From: Cymbidium sinense
Lineage: Eukaryota > Streptophyta > Magnoliopsida > Asparagales > Orchidaceae
Assembly (NCBI GenBank): GCA_021442155.1
Contig: CM038222.1
Location: 19,478,923-19,542,922 of the forward strand
DNA length: 64,000 nucleotides
Direction: 5' to 3'
Within the stretch, counting starts at the first letter, position 1, and the number at the start of each line of letters is the position of its first letter. This document shows positions 22,101 through 33,482 of this stretch, in pieces. Position numbers and translations under genes: made by a program. The notes under the pieces were generated by a model. It saw only the letters and a program-made list of their open reading frames with translations. It did no database searches and was not told the DNA's origin.

Positions 22101-24075
22101 ATGGAATGGTAATGACCACTTACATGGTTGATTTGTCTCATGTGATTCTCTTGACCTAAGGGTAGAATGATCATTTGGCATTGAATTTGATTTGGGCAGA
22201 TTTGAAATGAGCCAAAAGTAGGTTAGACCAAATTTCAAGTCAATTGGAGTTGATTTGGTTAGGTTTTGCTTAATTTGACTCATTTAGGTCACATTGGGTT
22301 AGGTTGGGTCAAGTTGACCAAGCGGTCAAATTAGATCAAACCAAGGGTTGGGTCAAGTTCATATAATCATTTGGGTTATTTTGGTTCAATTGGTTTTGTT
22401 TAGTTTGGCTTAGATTTGATTTTGGCTCATTTGAGTTCATTTGGGTGAAATGGGTTAAGTTGACCAATTTGACTAGATTGGCCAAATTGGATTGGGTTGG
22501 GTGGTGGTTTAGGTTTAGTTGACCAATTGAAGATAATTTTTGTGGTTTGTTTCAATTAATTTGGATTTGGTTTTGACTTAGGCCAACTTGAACCTTTAGG
22601 TCAATTTGGGCTAAGTAGGTCAATTGGGTTCAATTGGGTCCAGTCATAGCTTTGGCCAAGTTCAACAGTAAATTTGGAATGAACTTAAGCAATTGGTTGT
22701 AATCAATTTAGTTTATTTTTTGATTTGACCCAATTTAGCCTTTTAGATGAATTTGGCTCAACTTGGGTCAAGAGGGCCAATTGGGTTTTGTTTGACCCAA
22801 TTGAAGGTCAAGTTATATTCGAATATTTATTTTGATTTGGTATGAATCATTGGTTTCATGGGATTTGGCTTAGTTTGCAAATTGGCTAGTTTGGATTCAT
22901 ATGGGTTAAAGGGGTTGAGTTGGTCAAATGACCAAGTTGACTTGGCTTCACCCAATTTGTGATAATTGATCAACATAGGGTGATCAACAATCATGATGGG
23001 AGGTTTTGATGGGCTTAGTTCAATCCAATTTGGGTAGGATTAGAACTTGGCACAAATAGGTAAAATTGGACACTTTGGGTCAAGTGGACCAATTAGATTA
23101 AGTTGGCTTGATTTTAGGTTGAGTTTGATTTAGCTGAGTTTATATATGGATTTGGGATTAATATATAAATTCAATTACAAATGGCTTGGGTCCAAATGGG
23201 TTTTGGTTTGTTTGAACATTTCATGTCAAAAGGGTTAAGTTAGGTTTGACTTGGGTTGATTTTGGTTTGGCTTGATGATTGTATATTTCATTTATATTTG
23301 TGAATATGATTGAAGGTTTGATTGATTCATGAGAAAATCAATTGAATTTGGGTTTTGGAATGAAGGAATTTGGCTAAGTCCATGGAGTTGGTTCATGTGG
23401 CTTAGGTTTGGATTTTGATTTGTTTTGCTTTAGTTTTGATGATTTAAATGTATATTTCATTTAAATTTGTGAAGATAATTGAAAATATGACTAAGATGTG
23501 AGAAAATCAATTGTGTTTGACTTGATTTGGATTAAGATTTGGCTAAGTCCAAGTGATAGGTCATATAGCTTAGGAAAGGTTTTGATTTAATTTAATTTAA
23601 ATGTAGATTTGATTTAGTTTGATTTAGTTTTGACCATTTGAATGTAGATTTGGTTTAGAAAGATGATTGGAGATATAGATTTATTATGAGATAATCAATT
23701 GATTCTGGATTAAGATTTGGTTAAGTCCATGGGATAGGTCATATGGCTTAAGAAGGGTTTCAAGTTTGGATTTGATCATTGGCTTCAATCAGTTGGTTTT
23801 GGAATTTGGATTTGGATTTGAATTTCATGTTTGAATTGAACTTGAGCTTTGGTTTGAGAAGGTGAACATGGATTGGATTTGGGTTGTAGGGTAGGTGGAT
23901 TATTCTAATCCCTAAGGCATAAACTAATCCTATGGTTAACCCATCTAAGTCTTTAAGCTTAGGTTAATTATTTACCTAATTATTAGAAGTGTCATATATC
24001 TAAGGAAGTCTTAGTCTCTAGAAGACTCCTAAGTCTAAGATGTGAAGATTGAATCTGCACGCCATAGGTAAGGTC
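22100..24075 (+). mobile_element. Gypsy leader region rich in TTGACC/GGTCAA, unit 1
   Basis: Non-coding T/G-rich sequence with repeated GGGTCAA and TTGACC motifs in the first half and GATTTGATTTGG-like phrases in the second. It is nearly collinear with 48130-50060 and shares its 3' half with 10680-11245. Gag is absent: the leader passes straight into the end of a protease domain. Confidence 0.75.
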
Positions 24076-24117
24076 AACAAGCCTTAGGCTCCATAGTGTT
24101 TCTCTTATAGATAAATG

Positions 24118-24641
24118 ATTAGAAGACCGAAGCCAAGTTTCACATTATAGACTCTGATACATCTTTCAACGCTTTGCTTGGGAGACCATGGATACATGAG
24201 AACAACATAGTTCCATTCTCTCTACTTCAATGTATGATGTTTGTGAGAGGTGGGATCATCTACTGTGTCAAAGGAGATCCCAAGCCATTTATAGTTCATG
24301 AGGTCGGCATATATGAGGATGCAGTTTACTACCTCCTTCAAAACTATTCTCACGAACTTGGCCAAAGTTTAAAAATAAAAAAAGGAAAAAGAAAAAGAAA
24401 GATAAAAATAGAAAAGAAAAGAGAAAATGAAAAAAAGGGAGGGAAAATAGACTTGGAGGAAGAAGTGGAGCCTAACATTAGATTCCACCCACAGTTCGTT
24501 AATCAATTCAAACATATGGGTAGGATGACCTGTCCTCCACTTAGGAGGAAGAGGTTGAGGCAGGTCTCATGGGTGGAAATCCTCTTTATTGGCCACCCAA
24601 TAGAAGATATATCCCCTATGAGTATACACCTATCCATATAG
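24118..24641 (+). pseudogene. Ty3/gypsy protease, C-terminal part, and Lys-rich linker (unit 1)
   Basis: The frame reads IIDSDTSFNALLGRPWIHEN, then about 50 residues to VHEVGIYEDAVYY. The LLGRPWIH motif is the typical C-terminal part of the retroviral-type aspartic protease that cuts the element polyprotein. The upstream catalytic Asp-Thr/Ser-Gly motif is missing, so the fold is incomplete. An A/G-rich tract at 24366-24450 then encodes a Lys/Arg/Glu-rich linker. About 155 codons stay open from 24174. The same truncation occurs in unit 2 (50111 on), so the break is old. Confidence 0.85.
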
Positions 24642-25078
24642 ACTTCGAATCTAGTTCATAGGATGAGTCTTATATGGCACACTACCTCTTCTCAGTAGAT
24701 TCCCTTGGAGGTGACACTTGAGCTAGATAGCAAGGAAGACTGGGTTCCAAAGCAAAGAATAAGTGTATCCAAGTCTGTATGTAAAATAGTTTGGCATCAA
24801 TTGGGAACCTTAGCTCTAATCCCACTTTCCTCTCAAAAAGTTGAGGGTTTCTTAGTTAAGGAATCTCCTAGGTGATTCACAGGTGTGAAGACTCAGAGGT
24901 TCTTTCTAGGAGCATCATCCTGAAGTCAAGAACTTAATGTAAAACTTGAGGATAATTCATATAAATATTTAATAGAATTACCTTTTAATTGGTACTTATC
25001 TTGTGTTCATAATTTAGCAGAGAAAGGGTTAATCCCACATACTTGGATCTGATAGGATATTTTCAAATCACATTAAAT

Positions 25079-26147
25079 CATATGAGGAGTTGTACTTAAA
25101 AACTTCAGAAGATCTAGATGATTTTGAAGTCAAAGGTGCACCACCAGAAGTCAAAGAAGAAGTCAAGTCAACCATCGACGAGCTCAAGGAAATCAACTTA
25201 AGAGTTGAAGAAAATTCATGCCCGACATACATCAGTTCTTTGTTGAATGAAATTGAAACCAATGACTTAGTTAAGTTATTGACTGAGTTTAAGGACTACT
25301 TTGCATGGAGTTATGAAGAGATGCATGGATTGGCTCCTGACATAGTGGTCCATAAACTAGCAATAGAGCCTACTGTTAACCATATAAAGCAAGCTCCTAG
25401 ATGCATGTGATTAGACATAGAACAATAGGTCATTTCTAAAGTCCTGAAACTTATCGATATTGGCTTCAACTCAGAAGAAAAATACCTCGATTTTAGGGAT
25501 TTAAATAAGGAATGTCAAAAAGTTGAATTTCTACTACCAATCCCAGTTAAGAAAAATTCATATATAATGGCCAAATAGACCCAGTTAAGAAAAATAATGG
25601 CCAAATTCATATATACGTCGATTTTAGGGATTTAAATAAGGAATGTCAAAAAGTTGAATTTCTACTACCAATCCCAGAGCTGATGGTGGACATTACCTCA
25701 TCTCATGCAGTCTTCTCTTTGATGGATGGCTCATCTGGATATAATCAAATAATGGTGGCCCCTGAAGATGAAAGAAACACTACTTTTAGAACCCCGACTA
25801 GAATCTATTACTATATGGTCATGCCTTTTAGCCTTAAAAATGTCAGTGCTACATAGCAATGGGCTATGACTCGATTCTTTGACAAACTAATTCATCATTC
25901 ATTAGTCGTATGGATGATCTTGTGGTCAAAAGTTTAGAAAAGAATCATCTCTTTGACTAGTTTTGAATAGTTAAATAATTTAACCTCAAAATGAACCTCT
26001 TGAAGTGTTCATTCATAGTAACTTCAGTTTAATTCCTTGAGTTTGTTGTCTGACATGAAAAAATTGAAATCGAACTGGAGAAGATCAAGGTGATATTAGA
26101 AATCCCCCCCTAAAAGTTTAACTAAACTCAGATCATTCCAAGGGTGG
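25079..26147 (+). pseudogene. Ty3/gypsy reverse transcriptase, broken (unit 1)
   Basis: After an acidic linker (from 25090) comes the conserved entry to the RT domain, FAWSYEEMHGLAPDIVVHKL (about 25300-25360). TGA and TAG stops follow in frame near 25408 and 25426, just after the QAPR segment. The palm region is recognisable (MDGSSGYNQIMVAPEDERNT, about 25720-25780). The catalytic Tyr-Val-Asp-Asp has been damaged by loss of bases near 25905, leaving only Met-Asp-Asp. A rearranged internal duplication sits at 25489-25676. RT would copy element RNA into DNA; this copy cannot. Confidence 0.88.
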
Positions 26148-26561
26148 TTGGTATATCTAAGACGCTTTATATCCAAACTATCAGGAAGATGTCAGCCATT
26201 CTTAACACTTTCCAAAAAGTATGCCAAGTTTAATTGGGATGATAAGTGTGAGCATGCCTTTGAGGATATCAAACACTTACGATTTCTTGCGATTCTAGCG
26301 ACTATCACGGCAGCTCAATCATTACTTTCGTTAGATGACTCCCTTGGTGCTTTGTTGGCCCAAGCTAGTGACGAAGGGAAGGAAAATGCACTCTACTATA
26401 TCAGTTGTCATTTAATCCCTGCTAAGGCTAATTATCCACCCATTGAGAAGTGTTGCCTAGCTTTAATCTTTACATTCCAAAAGCTACAACTCTACATGCT
26501 TCCTCATAAGGTGAACTTAATCTCTAAGTTCAATCCGCTACAGTATCTCATGACATGGTAG
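26148..26561 (+). pseudogene. Ty3/gypsy RT connection and RNase H region (unit 1)
   Basis: About 137 open codons: YLRRFISKLSGRCQPF at the end of the RT thumb, then KFNWDDKCEHAFEDIK, DDSLGALLAQASDEGKENAL, YYISCHLIPAKANYPPIEKC and LISKFNPLQYLM. This is the usual order for the RT-linked RNase H of plant gypsy elements, which removes RNA from the RNA-DNA hybrid. The expected Asp of the usual ...LYI-type strand is replaced by SLDDS. The segment is open here but lies between stops on both sides. Confidence 0.85.
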
Positions 26562-26744
26562 ATGCTATCTATATGGTTGGCATGATGGTCCATTATCCTC
26601 TCGCAGTTTGACATTACCTTCATACCCTTCCGTGCGGTGAAAGGACAAGTGTTAGCGGATTTCATAGCATCACACCCACTTCTTGCTGATTCTCTGCTTA
26701 GTAATGATCTCCCCAATGATCAAATCATGAACTTAGGGGATAGT

Positions 26745-27110
26745 AGCATTCACCACTAAGAGATGTACTTTGATGGTGCAGCTTCCTCTCAAAGAGAAGA
26801 AGAACCACAATCTACTATTCTAGGAAAGGCAGTGGTAGGAATAGTTCTCTTTACTTCGGACCGTGATGTGATGAGATTCTCATATCATCTGTCCAATCCT
26901 TGCACCAATAAAGAAGCCAAATATGAGGCTCTAATTGCCAGTTTAGAGTTAGTCATTACTTTAACCATCTAGAACATCAACATCATCTAATTCTTAGCTA
27001 ATTATTAACCAAATTGTTAGGTCCTATAAGTTTATAAAGCCCAATCTCCATCACTACCACAAGTACACCATGGAGTTGTTGGCCCAAATCCCAGAGGTTG
27101 CCATTTATAA
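26745..27110 (+). pseudogene. Additional archaeal-type RNase H (Tat lineage), broken (unit 1)
   Basis: Starts EMYFDGAASSQREEE just after a TAA that is also present in unit 2. It continues to MRFSYHLSNPCTNKEAKYEA and LIASLELVITLTI, where a TAG (also shared) interrupts the frame near 26970. The D of YFDGA and the E of KEAKYEAL are the expected first catalytic acids. A second RNase H between RT-RNase H and integrase is the hallmark of the Tat clade of Ty3/gypsy (Tat, Ogre, Retand). Confidence 0.85.
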
Positions 27111-27479
27111 GTTTTCTTGAGGAGAGAATGTCATAGGGTATGCTTTAGCCAAGCTTGCCAAGGAGTTGGCATGTTCAAAGGTTGAGTCATATAAATAAAG
27201 GTCCAAAATAGACAAGTCTTATCCCTTATTGATATTGAACTCATCAAAAAGTACTCTCTTGAAGTGGAGGTTAACATTGCGAAGAAGCGAGGTCTTAGAT
27301 TGGAGGCAACCATTCATGGATTACCTAAGTAAAGGAAAACTATCTCAAGAGAAGTCCCAAGCCCATCAATTGTAGGGGAGCACTTTCCTATGCTCTTGTA
27401 GATGGTGTCTTGTCAATCTCCCTTATGTGGTAACATTATTTAGACAATAGGTAAGATGGTGAGGTACACTTAGGATTTT

Positions 27480-28510
27480 GTGGAGCCAACCATTTTCAGA
27501 GGAAAGCCAAAATTAAGAACTACCATTGATGATCAAAGATTGCATGGATGGATCTAGCAATGCCACCAATGACAAATACACGTGTGGTCCCACCAACCAC
27601 CCAACATTCTACATCCTACATTGGCCTCATGACCATTTGAGTGTTGGGGTACTGACATAGTGGGTCTGATTAATCCTCCTTCTTATAAGGGTCATTGGTT
27701 CATCTTAGTTGCTACTGACTACTTTCCAAATGGGTGAAGGAAATTCTTCTCAAAGAGGTCTCAACTCAACTTGTTCTCCAATTTTTTAGGAACCATATTG
27801 TATATAGGTTTGAAGTGTCTCGATAAATTATATCTGATAATGGTACTTCATTCAAGAGCACCGAGATCAACAACTTTACCAGAGACACAACATAGATTAG
27901 TGGTATCCTACCATAAACTACCCAAGAGCAAATGGCTCAGTAGAAGCCTTCAACAAAACTCTCATCCAAATACTGAAGAATTCACTCGACAACAATAAGT
28001 GATAGTGGCATGAGCATTTAGTTGAAGCCTTGTGGGCATACCACACCACATATAGAACTCCAACTTAGTCTACTCCTTTCTTCTTAGTGTATTGGTCTGA
28101 AGATGTTCTACCATTAGAAGTCCAATTCCCATCACTAAGGGTAGTTATGGGTAGCAAGATCATAATAGACCAAAATATCAAGTTGCAGTTAGAAGAGCTC
28201 AAAGGTTTGGAGGAGAGATGCTTGTGGGCAAGCTAAAATGTCTAGTTGTATAAAGCCAAAATTATTCAAGCTCATAACAAGTTGGTTCGTCCTAGAGCTT
28301 TTCAAGTAGGAGAGCTTATTTTAGTTCTAAGGAGACTGATTGTTGCCTGTCGTAAGATGGGAGGCATGTTCAAACCCACTTGGGAAGGCCCTTTTACCAT
28401 AGAGAAGGCCTACCAATGAGGATCTTATTAGCTTATTAATCATAAGGGAGAGTGCCCAATGCTTCCAATCAATGGGTTCTGCTTAAAAAAATATTATAAA
28501 TCATGTTTGA
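27480..28510 (+). pseudogene. Ty3/gypsy integrase, broken (unit 1)
   Basis: The remains of the zinc-binding region (near 27530-27580) lead to HPTLAS-type sequence and the catalytic core. WGTDIVGLINPPSYKGHWF (about 27645-27705) keeps the first Asp, ISDNGTSFKSTEINN (about 27830-27875) the second, and ANGSVEAFNKTL (about 27930-27965) the Glu, but in different frames because of small indels. LWAY-type and RPRAFQVGELILVLRR segments follow. The end is NGFCLKKYY at about 28490. Integrase would insert element DNA. All three catalytic codons survive but the frame does not. Confidence 0.85.
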
Positions 28511-30440
28511 AAATTATTATCATCAATGAAAATTCTTTTTCGAATTCAATCTCTTCCATGTTGAAAGTATTCTTATTTGTGAATTCGCCATGATATGTTT
28601 AAGGTAAGTGTCAAGAACCCAAGTGGCATCCTATTCTTCATCAACACAACACAAACACAAACTAGAGACAATCATATAAAAAGATACATATCTTTTCTCT
28701 CGGGCTACTCTGAGTTGATATAATGCCCCCAGCGACATTCACTCAATAGCTGCTCTAGGTCAGGCTGACATGCTACTTTGCTAGTGTGTCACCCTAGTAG
28801 TTTTCTTGCTTCAGAGGATGTAAGCCTGCTACACTTTCCTTTCTTACTTGGCCACTGCACACTGAAGAGCACCTTATGAGTATGGTAGGTCTTACTGCAT
28901 GGCCGGTAAGCTACCTCATGTTGGCTTCATTTAAGAGAATGTGAGTCTGCTAGGCTTTCTTCTTAGATTAGCCTTTGTGCACTTATTGGTTCAATTATAT
29001 TTGAAGTTTAGGATATGACCCTAGCAGCTCCTTCCCTCTTAACTGCTTCAAGTCTAGGTCTAGTCCTTCCTCGAGGCAACCCTCTTAGTAGTCGCTCTAA
29101 GTCAGATAACATCTATCCCGTCGATGACTGACTATCTTGATGATTATCTCCACTTGGAAAGTTGTAAGCCTACATGCTTTCTTTCCAAATTGATCATTGT
29201 ACACCGACGGGCACCTTAAGTTGGTTGGTTCTCATTATACTGATGGATACAAAACTCATATTAATGAATACACATTAGGTTGGTTGGTTCTCGTTCCTTA
29301 AGATACACCACTCATGGCAGATGTAAGTCTCCTATGCTTTCTCTTTGATTTGGCCACCGTACACCTATAGTCTTCTTTTCCAGGGCTCAGGATAACACCT
29401 AGTAGCACCTTCCCTATGGGAACTATATTTGGATCATGTCCTTTGTGACCCCATTTAGACACTACCCGGGTTACTATCAGACTGGATAGTTCTCCTTTCC
29501 TAGTAACCACCCCTTTGGATGTCATCTTGGTTCCCTTGGTCGGTAAATCGAGATAGGTCTAGGCTGACATAGCCCCTTCTTTGTGTGGTCCCTCGTACAT
29601 CGACAGGGTCTACATAAACATATAAACAAAATATATATTCACCTATGATTAGGAGGACACCCCCTAATAGTATCTTTTCTTAAGCAGGCATCCTATCTTT
29701 AGGGTAGTGTCAACAAAACTCCCTATAGGAATCACCTCACTACTTTTGAGATGATATAAACACCTAGTGGTATTCACTCAGTAGTCACCCCTAAGTTGGG
29801 TTTTATTTATTGTACTACCAATAAAGTCACCCTAGCGATTGTTCCTTGCTTTAGAAGATGTAAGTCTGCTACACCTTCTTCCTAGCACAGCCATTGTACA
29901 CTAAAAAACAACCCCTTAGGTTGGCTAGCTCTATCACACGGCCAGTAGACTATCCCTTTGGATTTATAAATCAAAAATAGGTCAAGTCCGATATAGCACC
30001 TTCTTAGAGGGTCCATCGAACACTGAAATGGTTCATAAATTAAATCTATCAAATTTAATCGACCTCACATTCCCTGGATATGCCCTCAATCCAAAATCAT
30101 ACTAAACCAAACAAACCATATTAAATAATATGAAATTAAGATAAAATTAATTCTGACTACCTTTGATTTGACATAAGTACCCAATGGCATTCACTCAGTA
30201 GTCATCCTAGATCAAGTTTGATTTTTTTGTGCATCCAGCAGGTCACCCCAGTGGCTATTCCTTGCTTTGGAAGATGTAAGTCTGCTACACCTTCTTGCTA
30301 GCACTGTTGTTGCACATCGAAAGAAAACCCCTTAGGTTGGCTAGCTACCCCCGTAGTGGACTATCCCTTAACAGGGTAGGTCATGGCTCATATAGCCCCT
30401 TCTTAATAGATCCATCACACCAACTCACATTAAATTAAAC
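28511..30440. repeat. 3' region of gypsy element with degenerate tandem repeats, unit 1
   Basis: Non-coding. Two phrases recur: GATGTAAGTCTGCTACACC-like at about 28816, 28937, 29157, 29318, 29855 and 30272; and CACTCAGTAGTCACCCTAGG-like at about 28739, 29085, 29788 and 30200. They outline an irregular unit of roughly 0.35-0.4 kb. The 75-codon minus-strand frame at 29298 is probably incidental. Matches 54371-56250. Confidence 0.75.
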
Positions 30441-31545
30441 CCAATCTAATTTTTCCTAATGGAGTTTTGACCCAATGTATTATAACAAAAGTATAACATA
30501 CTAAAATGTACAATAACATTTAGTAACACACCACCACATTCATATGTATGTGAAGTTATATTCTTATGTACATTATATTTTAATATGTTTTCATATAATA
30601 TATTATCTTACATTACACCTTAAAATGAATCACTTTATGCAAAAAAATTATAAAATTTGTTTCAAAAATGAACATTTATTTTGGATGCAAAATTCTATTT
30701 TTTTTTTATTAAATGACACACCATAGCACACCCCCAATGATGTTCCCTAAAGCTTACCTTAAATTTGGCCAAATCCCATCATCTCAGCCTATAAATTAGT
30801 ATTTTTATGAATTATACCATTACAAACTTTACTACATCATACTATAAAAAACTAAAATATGGTAAACAATAAGTAGTAATACACAATTCTATGCTATAAT
30901 GCATGATGCTACACTATGTTATGGCATCCTATATTATAATACACTATAACATATTATATTATATTATATTGCATATCACATCATAAGGGATTGCTTAAGA
31001 TAAAAAAATCATAAAATTAGTCTAAACAATAAAAAACTATATATTTTAGTCATATCACTTACATATTTTAAATTGAAATAATATATTATGATGCCATGCT
31101 CTACCTATTATGAATTTTGCCAAATTCCACCATTTTCAAGTCTAAATCAAAATTTTTATAAATAGTATTAGTGTAGGCTCAATTGCATGATTGTAAAATA
31201 CTAAAATAATTTAAAATGATAAGAACAATATATAATGATATATGATGTTATACTATGCTACAACATATAATATTTATTTTAAACATAAAATCTTACTTTC
31301 TAGAGTACAAATGGCGTAGCACACCTTTGGCACTACAACATAATTCCCACTTCAAATTTAACAAATTTCATCAATTGATTTATTAAATCAATATTTTTAT
31401 GATTTAAATAAATATAGACTATAGGGCACAATACCATAATATACTAAAAATTTTCAAAACATCTTATAACATTCAAAAACACATCACTATAGGCTCAAAT
31501 ATATGATGCAACATTATACTATAATTTATTGTATTATAATATGAT
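30441..31545. repeat. AT-rich satellite-like region, unit 1
   Basis: No gene. A phrase near AATTTAACAAATTTCATCA followed by TTTATTAAATCAATATTTTTATGATTTA recurs at about 30765, 31117 and 31357, and again at 32803 after the inverted tract. Collinear with 56250-57352. Confidence 0.7.
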
Positions 31546-31563
31546 TTAGGGTTAAGGTTTAGG

Positions 31564-31686
31564 GTATTCAAATCTCTAATAGTCAAGTAAAAGTCTTTTG
31601 AAGACATTTTCTTTAGCTACCATAACTATGCTAAGAATAGGTCATTCTTTAGATCTACTCCTAATGACATCTTTATTCAAGGTTTA
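31564..31686 (+). repeat. Recurrent 120-bp non-telomeric segment (copy 1 of 4) with an almost open frame
   Basis: Embedded at the start of a telomere-like stretch. In the plus-strand frame it reads as about 41 codons with one stop, including EDIFFSYHNYAKNRSFFRST. Copies lie at 33011-33131, 57372-57481 and 58758-58879. No family recognised. It could be a captured coding fragment or chance. Confidence 0.55.
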
Positions 31687-32037
31687 GAATTTATAGTTTA
31701 GGGTTAGTGTTAAGGGTTAGTTTAGGGTTTAGGGTTTAGTGTTAGTTTAGGTTAGGGTTTAGGGTTTAGGGTTTGGAGTTTAAGGTTTAGAGTTTAAGGT
31801 TATAGGTTGTAGGGTTTAAGGTTTAGGGTTTTAGGATTTATAGCTTAGGGTTTAGGATTTTAGGATTTAGGGTTTAAGGTTTAAGGTTTAGGATTTAGGG
31901 TTTTGGGCTTAGGGTTTAATGTTTAGGGTTTAGGGTTTTCACAGTTTAGGGTTTAGGGTTTACATTTTAGTGTTTATGGTTTAGCTTTTAGGTTTAGGGT
32001 TTTAGTTTTAGTTTAGGATTTAGGGTTTAAAGTTTAT

Positions 32038-32057
32038 TTTTTTAACAGAGAAAAAAT
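32038..32057 (-). pseudogene. GRP 3' UTR end remnant (A-run plus about 13 bp) at a strand switch
   Basis: TTTTTTTAACAGAG, the same sequence that closes the 3' UTR of the GRP fragments, is followed within about 10 bp by telomere-like repeats of the opposite strand. Confidence 0.5.
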
Positions 32058-32640
32058 TTCTAAACTAAATTAAACTAAATCTAAACCTTAAATCTAAATC
32101 TAAACTAAATATAAACTCTAAACCTAAATCTAAACTAAACTAAATCTAAACTCTAAAGTCTAAACTAAACTAAACTAAATTAAATCTAAACTAAATGAAA
32201 AAAATCTAAACAAAATATAAAAATAAAATTCTAAACTAAACTAAAATCTAAACTAAATCTAAACTAATCTAAAATCTAAAATTTAAACTAAACTAAACTA
32301 AATCTAAACTAAATAAACTAAATTTAGAATCTAAACAAAACTAAACTAAATCTAAAATCTAAAAACTAAATAAACTAAAAATCTAAATTCTAAAAAATAA
32401 AAAACTACATTAAATAAACTAAAGTTTAAATCTAAAATCTAAACCCTAAACTAAACTAAATTCTAAATTATAAACTAAACTAAACTCTAAATTAAACTAA
32501 ATCTAAATTTTAAACCTTAAAAAATCTAAACTAAACTAAAATCTAAATCTAAACTAAATTAGATCTAAACTGAATCTGAAAACTAAATCAAAAATCTAAA
32601 CTAAAATCTAAATCTAACCTAATCTTAATCTAAAAATTTT
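32058..32640 (-). repeat. Inverted G-poor telomere-like tract (CTAAA-type), unit 1
   Basis: CTAAACTAAATCTAAA-type repeats on the plus strand, that is TTTAGATTTAGTTTAG on the minus strand. This is opposite to all neighbouring arrays. It sits between the GRP remnant and the second AT-rich satellite piece. Collinear with 57876-58420. Confidence 0.85.
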
Positions 32641-32994
32641 AAAAATACTAAAATAATTTAAAATGCATAGAATAATATATTATGATATATGATGCTATAC
32701 TATGCTATAACATATAAAATTTATTTTGAACATAAAATCTTACTTTTTAGACTACAAGTGGATTAGCACAACTTTGGTACTACACCTTAATTCCCACTTC
32801 AAATTTAACAAATTTCATCATCTGATTTATTAAATCAATATTTTTATGATTTATACTAATATGGGCTATATGACATAATACCATAATATACTAATAAATT
32901 TTAAAACATCTTATAACATCCAAAAATACATCACTACATGCTTAAATATTTAATTCTACATTATACTATAATATTTTGTATTATAATATGAATT
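32641..32994. repeat. Second piece of AT-rich satellite, unit 1
   Basis: Repeats the end of 30441-31545 (TTATTTTGAACATAAAATC, TTATTAAATCAATATTTTTA) and is again followed by telomere-like DNA and the 120-bp segment, so this whole set is duplicated inside the unit. Confidence 0.7.
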
Positions 32995-33010
32995 AGGGTT
33001 AGGGTTTGGG

Positions 33011-33131
33011 GTATTCAAATCTTTAATAGTTAAGGAAAAGTCTCTTGAAGACATTTTCGTTAGCTACCATAACTATGTTAGGAATAGGTCATTCTTTAGA
33101 TCTACTTCTAATGGCATGTTTATTCAAGGTT
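33011..33131 (+). repeat. Recurrent 120-bp non-telomeric segment (copy 2 of 4), fully open frame
   Basis: The plus-strand frame is open throughout (about 40 codons), including FKSLIVKEKSLEDIFVSYHN and RNRSFFRSTSNGMFIQG. Function unknown. Confidence 0.5.
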
Positions 33132-33482
33132 TATGGTTATGGGTTTATGGTTAGAGTTTAGGGTTAGTTTATGGTTTAGGGTTTAGGGTTAATTTATGGT
33201 TTAGGGTTTAGGGTTTGGGGTTTAGGTTTTAGAGTTTAGGGTTGTAGGTTTAAGGGTTTAGGGTTTAGGGTTTTATGATTTAGGGTTTAGGTTTTAGGGT
33301 TTAGGGTTTTATGGTTTAGGGTTTAGGGTTTAGGCTTTAGGGTTTAGTGTTTAGGGTTTAAAGTTTTAAGGGTTTAGGGTTTAGGGTTTAGGGTTTAGGA
33401 TTTATGGTTTAGGTTTTAGGTTTAGCATTTAAGTTTTAGTTTAGGGCTTAGGGTTTAAGTTTATTTTTTAAGGTTTATTTTT

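Noticed and set aside
30441..31545. 3' LTR matching the LTR-like region at 20526
   Set aside because: Both are AT-rich, but I could find no shared order of phrases, so no LTR pair is claimed.
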